The notes under the pieces: model-generated
What the model saw: the letters and a program-made list of their open reading frames with translations, nothing else
Database searches by the model: none
What the model was told of the DNA's origin: nothing
Made by a program: the position numbers and the translations under genes
Shown: in pieces, positions 7,322 to 8,963 of the stretch
How positions within the stretch are numbered: position 1 is the first letter of the stretch
Layout: every line of letters begins with the position of its first letter
Assembly (NCBI GenBank): GCA_035280345.1
Contig: DATEGA010000210.1
Coordinates: 1-8,963, forward strand
Length of the DNA stretch: 8,963 nt
Reading direction: 5' to 3'
Source of the DNA: DASSJF01 sp035280345
GTDB lineage: Bacteria > Sysuimicrobiota > Sysuimicrobiia > Sysuimicrobiales > Segetimicrobiaceae

Positions 7322-7591
7322 TGCCCATCGTTCCCACCGCGTAGACCTCGCGATCGTGACGGGAGTGTCGGCGAAGTCGTATGCGCAGCCGCGCCGCGTC
7401 TAACACCCCCAGGCCTTGGGCAGGATGGACGGTGGCACGCATATCGGACGCAGCAGTGGTCGGGTCGCGCGGCGCTTCGTCTCAACGGACGCCGCACGAC
7501 GTCGAAAGGAGGGGGAGCGCGGCAGCGGACGGTGATTAATTGCCTCATGTGTGCTTGTCATTCAGCAACCCATAAGCAACAACGTAGGTAG

Positions 7592-7599
7592 GGAGGTGA
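7592..7599 (+). promoter_or_regulatory. Strong ribosome binding site of the first pilin gene; decides the GTG start
   Basis: GGAGGTGA is an almost perfect anti-Shine-Dalgarno match. GGAGG ends seven bases before the GTG at 7604, which is ideal spacing. The in-frame ATG at 7619 would be 22 bases away. The GTG is therefore preferred, and the same arrangement recurs in the second pilin gene. Confidence 0.8.
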
Positions 7600-7603
7600 C
7601 GCA

Positions 7604-8140
7604 GTGCTTCGTCGACTCATGAGCAAAATGCGGCGCGATGAACAGGGCTTTACGCTCATCGAGCTGATGATCGTGATCCTCGTGATCCTCGTCCTTGCCG
7701 CGATCCTGCTGCCGCAGTTCGGTCTGGCGCGCGAGCGCGCGCGGAAGGCCTCGTGCGTCAGCAACCAGCGCAACCTCGAGACCGCGGTGGCCATGTGGCA
7801 GACCGATAACCCCAGCACCAGCCTGACGCAGGGCGAGATGAGCGGCACGTCGGTGCCACTCGCCGGCACGCTGTCGGGCACGCCGCAGTACGCGCTGTCG
7901 GGCACGTACAAGGAGCCGGATGACACCGGCGCCACGCAGACGAGCGGCGCGGACTACTTCCTGTCCGCCGGCGGCGCGACCGCGAACGCGGTGGCTCCGT
8001 CCTATGGGCACGTCGTCTGCCGGTTCGCGTTCGGCACGGGCGCGAACCCGGATCCGTGGGGCGGCATCGGGCCGATCACGGAGCAGGGCTCGGGCGGCAA
8101 CACGCTCAACCACGCGCGCGGCGCGTCGGCTTCGCCGTAG
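7604..8140 (+). CDS. Type IV prepilin/pseudopilin-like protein, copy 1
   Basis: A 178-residue precursor. The leader MLRRLMSKMRRDEQG is basic and ends in Gly15, the prepilin peptidase site. The mature protein begins FTLIELMIVILVILVLAAIL, with Glu20 as the conserved Glu+5, then PQFGLARERARKASCVSNQ, the usual amphipathic continuation of the N-terminal helix. The 163-residue mature form would assemble through this helix into a pilus or a type II secretion-type pseudopilus in the cytoplasmic membrane. The globular part has Cys51 and Cys139, a possible disulfide, and a strongly conserved end including GANPDPWGGIGPITEQG. I do not recognise a specific named family beyond the N-terminal domain. Start: GTG supported by GGAGGTGA. 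It is the upstream member of a tandem pair; no pilus motor genes are within view. Confidence 0.93.
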   Translation: MLRRLMSKMRRDEQGFTLIELMIVILVILVLAAILLPQFGLARERARKASCVSNQRNLETAVAMWQTDNPSTSLTQGEMSGTSVPLAGTLSGTPQYALSGTYKEPDDTGATQTSGADYFLSAGGATANAVAPSYGHVVCRFAFGTGANPDPWGGIGPITEQGSGGNTLNHARGASASP

Positions 8141-8168
8141 CATCAGTCGCAGCACCGCAGCAGCTTCA

Positions 8169-8201
8169 CGTCGGGGCCCGGCCACAGGCCGGGCCTCGAC
8201 G
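8169..8201 (+). terminator. Long GC-rich hairpin after pilin copy 1
   Basis: CGTCGGGGCCCGGCC, loop ACA, GGCCGGGCCTCGACG: a 15-bp stem with one G-U pair, starting 29 bases after the stop codon. No U-tract follows directly (CGTTCGACCTC); a T-rich patch, TTTTTTCGTTTT, comes about 75 bases later. It may terminate transcription partially or protect the 3' end of the first pilin message, so that copy 1 is expressed more strongly than copy 2. Confidence 0.5.
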
Positions 8202-8310
8202 CGTTCGACCTCGGCCTTTGCGTGCTTATCTGCGTAACGCGGCCACTCGTTCGGCTACGTGGCGGCCCGTCACATTTTTTCGTTTTCTGGGCACCTTAAC
8301 CTCGCAGGGA

Positions 8311-8343
8311 CTGTCGCCGGACGGCGGTCAGCCGGATCGACAG
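8311..8343 (+). promoter_or_regulatory. Leader hairpin just upstream of the pilin copy 2 ribosome binding site
   Basis: CTGTCGCCGG pairs with CCGG-AT-CGACAG: a 10-bp stem with a two-base bulge and an 11-base loop. The 3' arm ends five bases before the GGAGGTG site. It could modulate ribosome access or block 5' decay. No equivalent is seen in front of copy 1. Confidence 0.35.
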
Positions 8344-8348
8344 TGCAT

Positions 8349-8355
8349 GGAGGTG
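8349..8355 (+). promoter_or_regulatory. Ribosome binding site of pilin copy 2; decides the GTG start
   Basis: GGAGGTG, with GGAGG ending nine bases before the GTG at 8363. The same GGAGGTG plus GTG arrangement precedes copy 1, supporting both start choices. Confidence 0.75.
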
Positions 8356-8362
8356 TAGGGAC

Positions 8363-8899
8363 GTGTTGAGGCGGATCGTGACGGCACGCCGGCGCGATGA
8401 GCGCGGTTTCACGCTAATCGAGCTGATGATCGTGATCTTGGTCATTCTGGTGCTGGCGGCGATCCTGATGCCGCAGTTCGGCATCGCGCGCGAACGGGCG
8501 CGCAAAGCTACCTGCGTCAGCAACCAGCGAAACCTCGAGACCGCGGTCGCCTTGTGGGAGACCGACAACCCCGGCCCGACGCTCGGCCAGGGTGAAATGA
8601 GCGCGACGTCTGTCCCGACGGCGCCGACGCTGTCCGGTATCCCCGTCTACACGCCCGCGGTCGCGTACAAGGAACCGGACGACACGGGCGCCACGCAGAC
8701 CAGCGGCGCCGACTACTTCCTCTCGGCGGGCGGCACGACGGCGAACCCCTCGGCGCCGTCCTACGGGCACGTCATCTGTATCTTCGCGTTCGGGCCCGGC
8801 GCCAATCCGGATCCGTGGGGGGGCATCGGCCCCATCACCGAGCAAGGGACCGGGGGCACGATCCTCAACCACGTGCGCGGCGCTTCAGCCTCGCCCTAA
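8363..8899 (+). CDS. Type IV prepilin/pseudopilin-like protein, copy 2
   Basis: A 178-residue paralogue of the preceding gene with no length change. The basic leader MLRRIVTARRRDERG ends in Gly15; the mature protein starts FTLIELMIVILVILVLAAIL with Glu20 as Glu+5. By hand alignment about 35 of 178 positions differ from copy 1. The differences cluster in the leader, in residues about 71-101 (a surface-loop candidate) and near 125-145. The N-terminal helix, Cys51, Cys139, the EPDDTGATQTSGADYFLSAGG stretch (about 104-124) and the DPWGGIGPITEQG block are essentially identical, while many codons differ synonymously. This points to an old duplication kept under protein-level selection. The two products may be major and minor subunits of the same filament or alternative pilins; which is unknown. 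Confidence 0.93.
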   Translation: MLRRIVTARRRDERGFTLIELMIVILVILVLAAILMPQFGIARERARKATCVSNQRNLETAVALWETDNPGPTLGQGEMSATSVPTAPTLSGIPVYTPAVAYKEPDDTGATQTSGADYFLSAGGTTANPSAPSYGHVICIFAFGPGANPDPWGGIGPITEQGTGGTILNHVRGASASP

Positions 8900-8941
8900 C
8901 GACGGGGGCGTCGTGAGCGGCGTCCGGGTCGAAGCCCGGAC
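8900..8941 (+). terminator. Pair of hairpins after pilin copy 2
   Basis: Directly after the stop codon, CGACG-GGGG-CGTCG (8900-8913) forms a 5-bp stem. Then GTCCGGG...CCCGGAC (8922-8941) forms a 7-bp stem, extendable by one U-G pair, around a CGAA loop. The following sequence, TCAACAACC, has no U-tract, so intrinsic termination is uncertain. The position parallels the hairpin after copy 1. Confidence 0.4.
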
Positions 8942-8963
8942 TCAACAACCCTGGCCGGCCGCC

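Larger units (their letters stand above)
7264..7603. other. Divergent intergenic region between the exporter operon and the pilin genes
   Basis: 340 bases with no convincing full-length gene, holding control sequences for both directions. The minus-strand side has a TATGAT -10-like hexamer and the ribosome binding site of the ATPase gene. The plus-strand side becomes more AT-rich from about 7532 and holds the pilin ribosome binding site. A TGGCACG element at 7433-7439 resembles the -24 half of a sigma-54 promoter. A Cys-rich open frame of 19 codons lies at 7532-7591. No riboswitch consensus (for example the cyclic-di-GMP GEMM core) was recognised. Confidence 0.7.

Noticed and set aside
7264..7548. 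N-terminal extension of 95 residues on the ABC ATPase
   Set aside because: The stretch is Arg/Pro/Cys-rich and unlike any ABC N-terminus, while a GTG with a good ribosome site gives the normal family start at 7263.
8289..8308. Second sigma-54-like site in front of pilin copy 2 (GGGCAC ... TCGC)
   Set aside because: The spacing between the GG and GC elements is 12 rather than 10 bases, so it does not fit the strict sigma-54 geometry.
7604..8899. Tandem genes as a mobile or repeat element
   Set aside because: No terminal inverted repeats, target duplications or transposase; the similarity is confined to the coding sequences plus ribosome sites, as expected for an old gene duplication.

Overview
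The window is GC-rich bacterial chromosomal DNA, by eye about two-thirds G+C. GTG and TTG starts are frequent, coding is dense, and long meaningless antisense frames are common. I cannot assign the species. A Tat-type signal on a peptide-binding protein that has no lipobox cysteine hints at a cell with a periplasm. The gene mix would fit a high-GC environmental lineage, for example deltaproteobacterial-like or Armatimonadota/Chloroflexota-like, but this is not resolved. No rRNA, tRNA, CRISPR array, insertion sequence or integrase is visible.

Everything from the left edge to about 7263 is on the minus strand; only the last 1.4 kb is on the plus strand. Read in the direction of transcription, there are three minus-strand blocks. 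(1) 7263 to 4375 is a tightly coupled four-gene operon: an ABC exporter ATPase, an ABC-2 type permease, a membrane-anchored TPR-like protein and a small membrane-anchored DUF4352-like protein. Every junction is a 4-base start/stop overlap. (2) 4249 to 2755 is a two-gene module in which a nucleotidyltransferase overlaps a metallophosphoesterase by 23 bases. (3) 2629 to the left edge is the start of a dipeptide/oligopeptide ABC importer operon: a Tat-exported family 5 solute-binding protein, a DppB/OppB-type permease and, probably, the first 15 codons of the partner DppC/OppC-type permease.

A 340-base divergent intergenic region (7264-7603) separates the exporter operon from two tandem plus-strand genes, 7604-8140 and 8363-8899. 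These encode type IV prepilin/pseudopilin-like proteins of identical length (178 aa) that are about 80% identical by hand alignment. Each has a GGAGGTG ribosome binding site, a GTG start and a GC-rich hairpin downstream.

The most interesting arrangement is the pilin pair facing the ABC exporter operon. It recalls the Myxococcus xanthus pilG-pilH-pilI genes, an ABC transporter plus accessory protein near pilA that is needed for type IV pili. Here the exporter carries two further membrane-anchored accessory proteins, one TPR-like and one DUF4352-like. The functional link between exporter and pilins is an inference from gene order only. The nucleotidyltransferase/phosphoesterase pair is a second candidate for an undescribed two-enzyme module.
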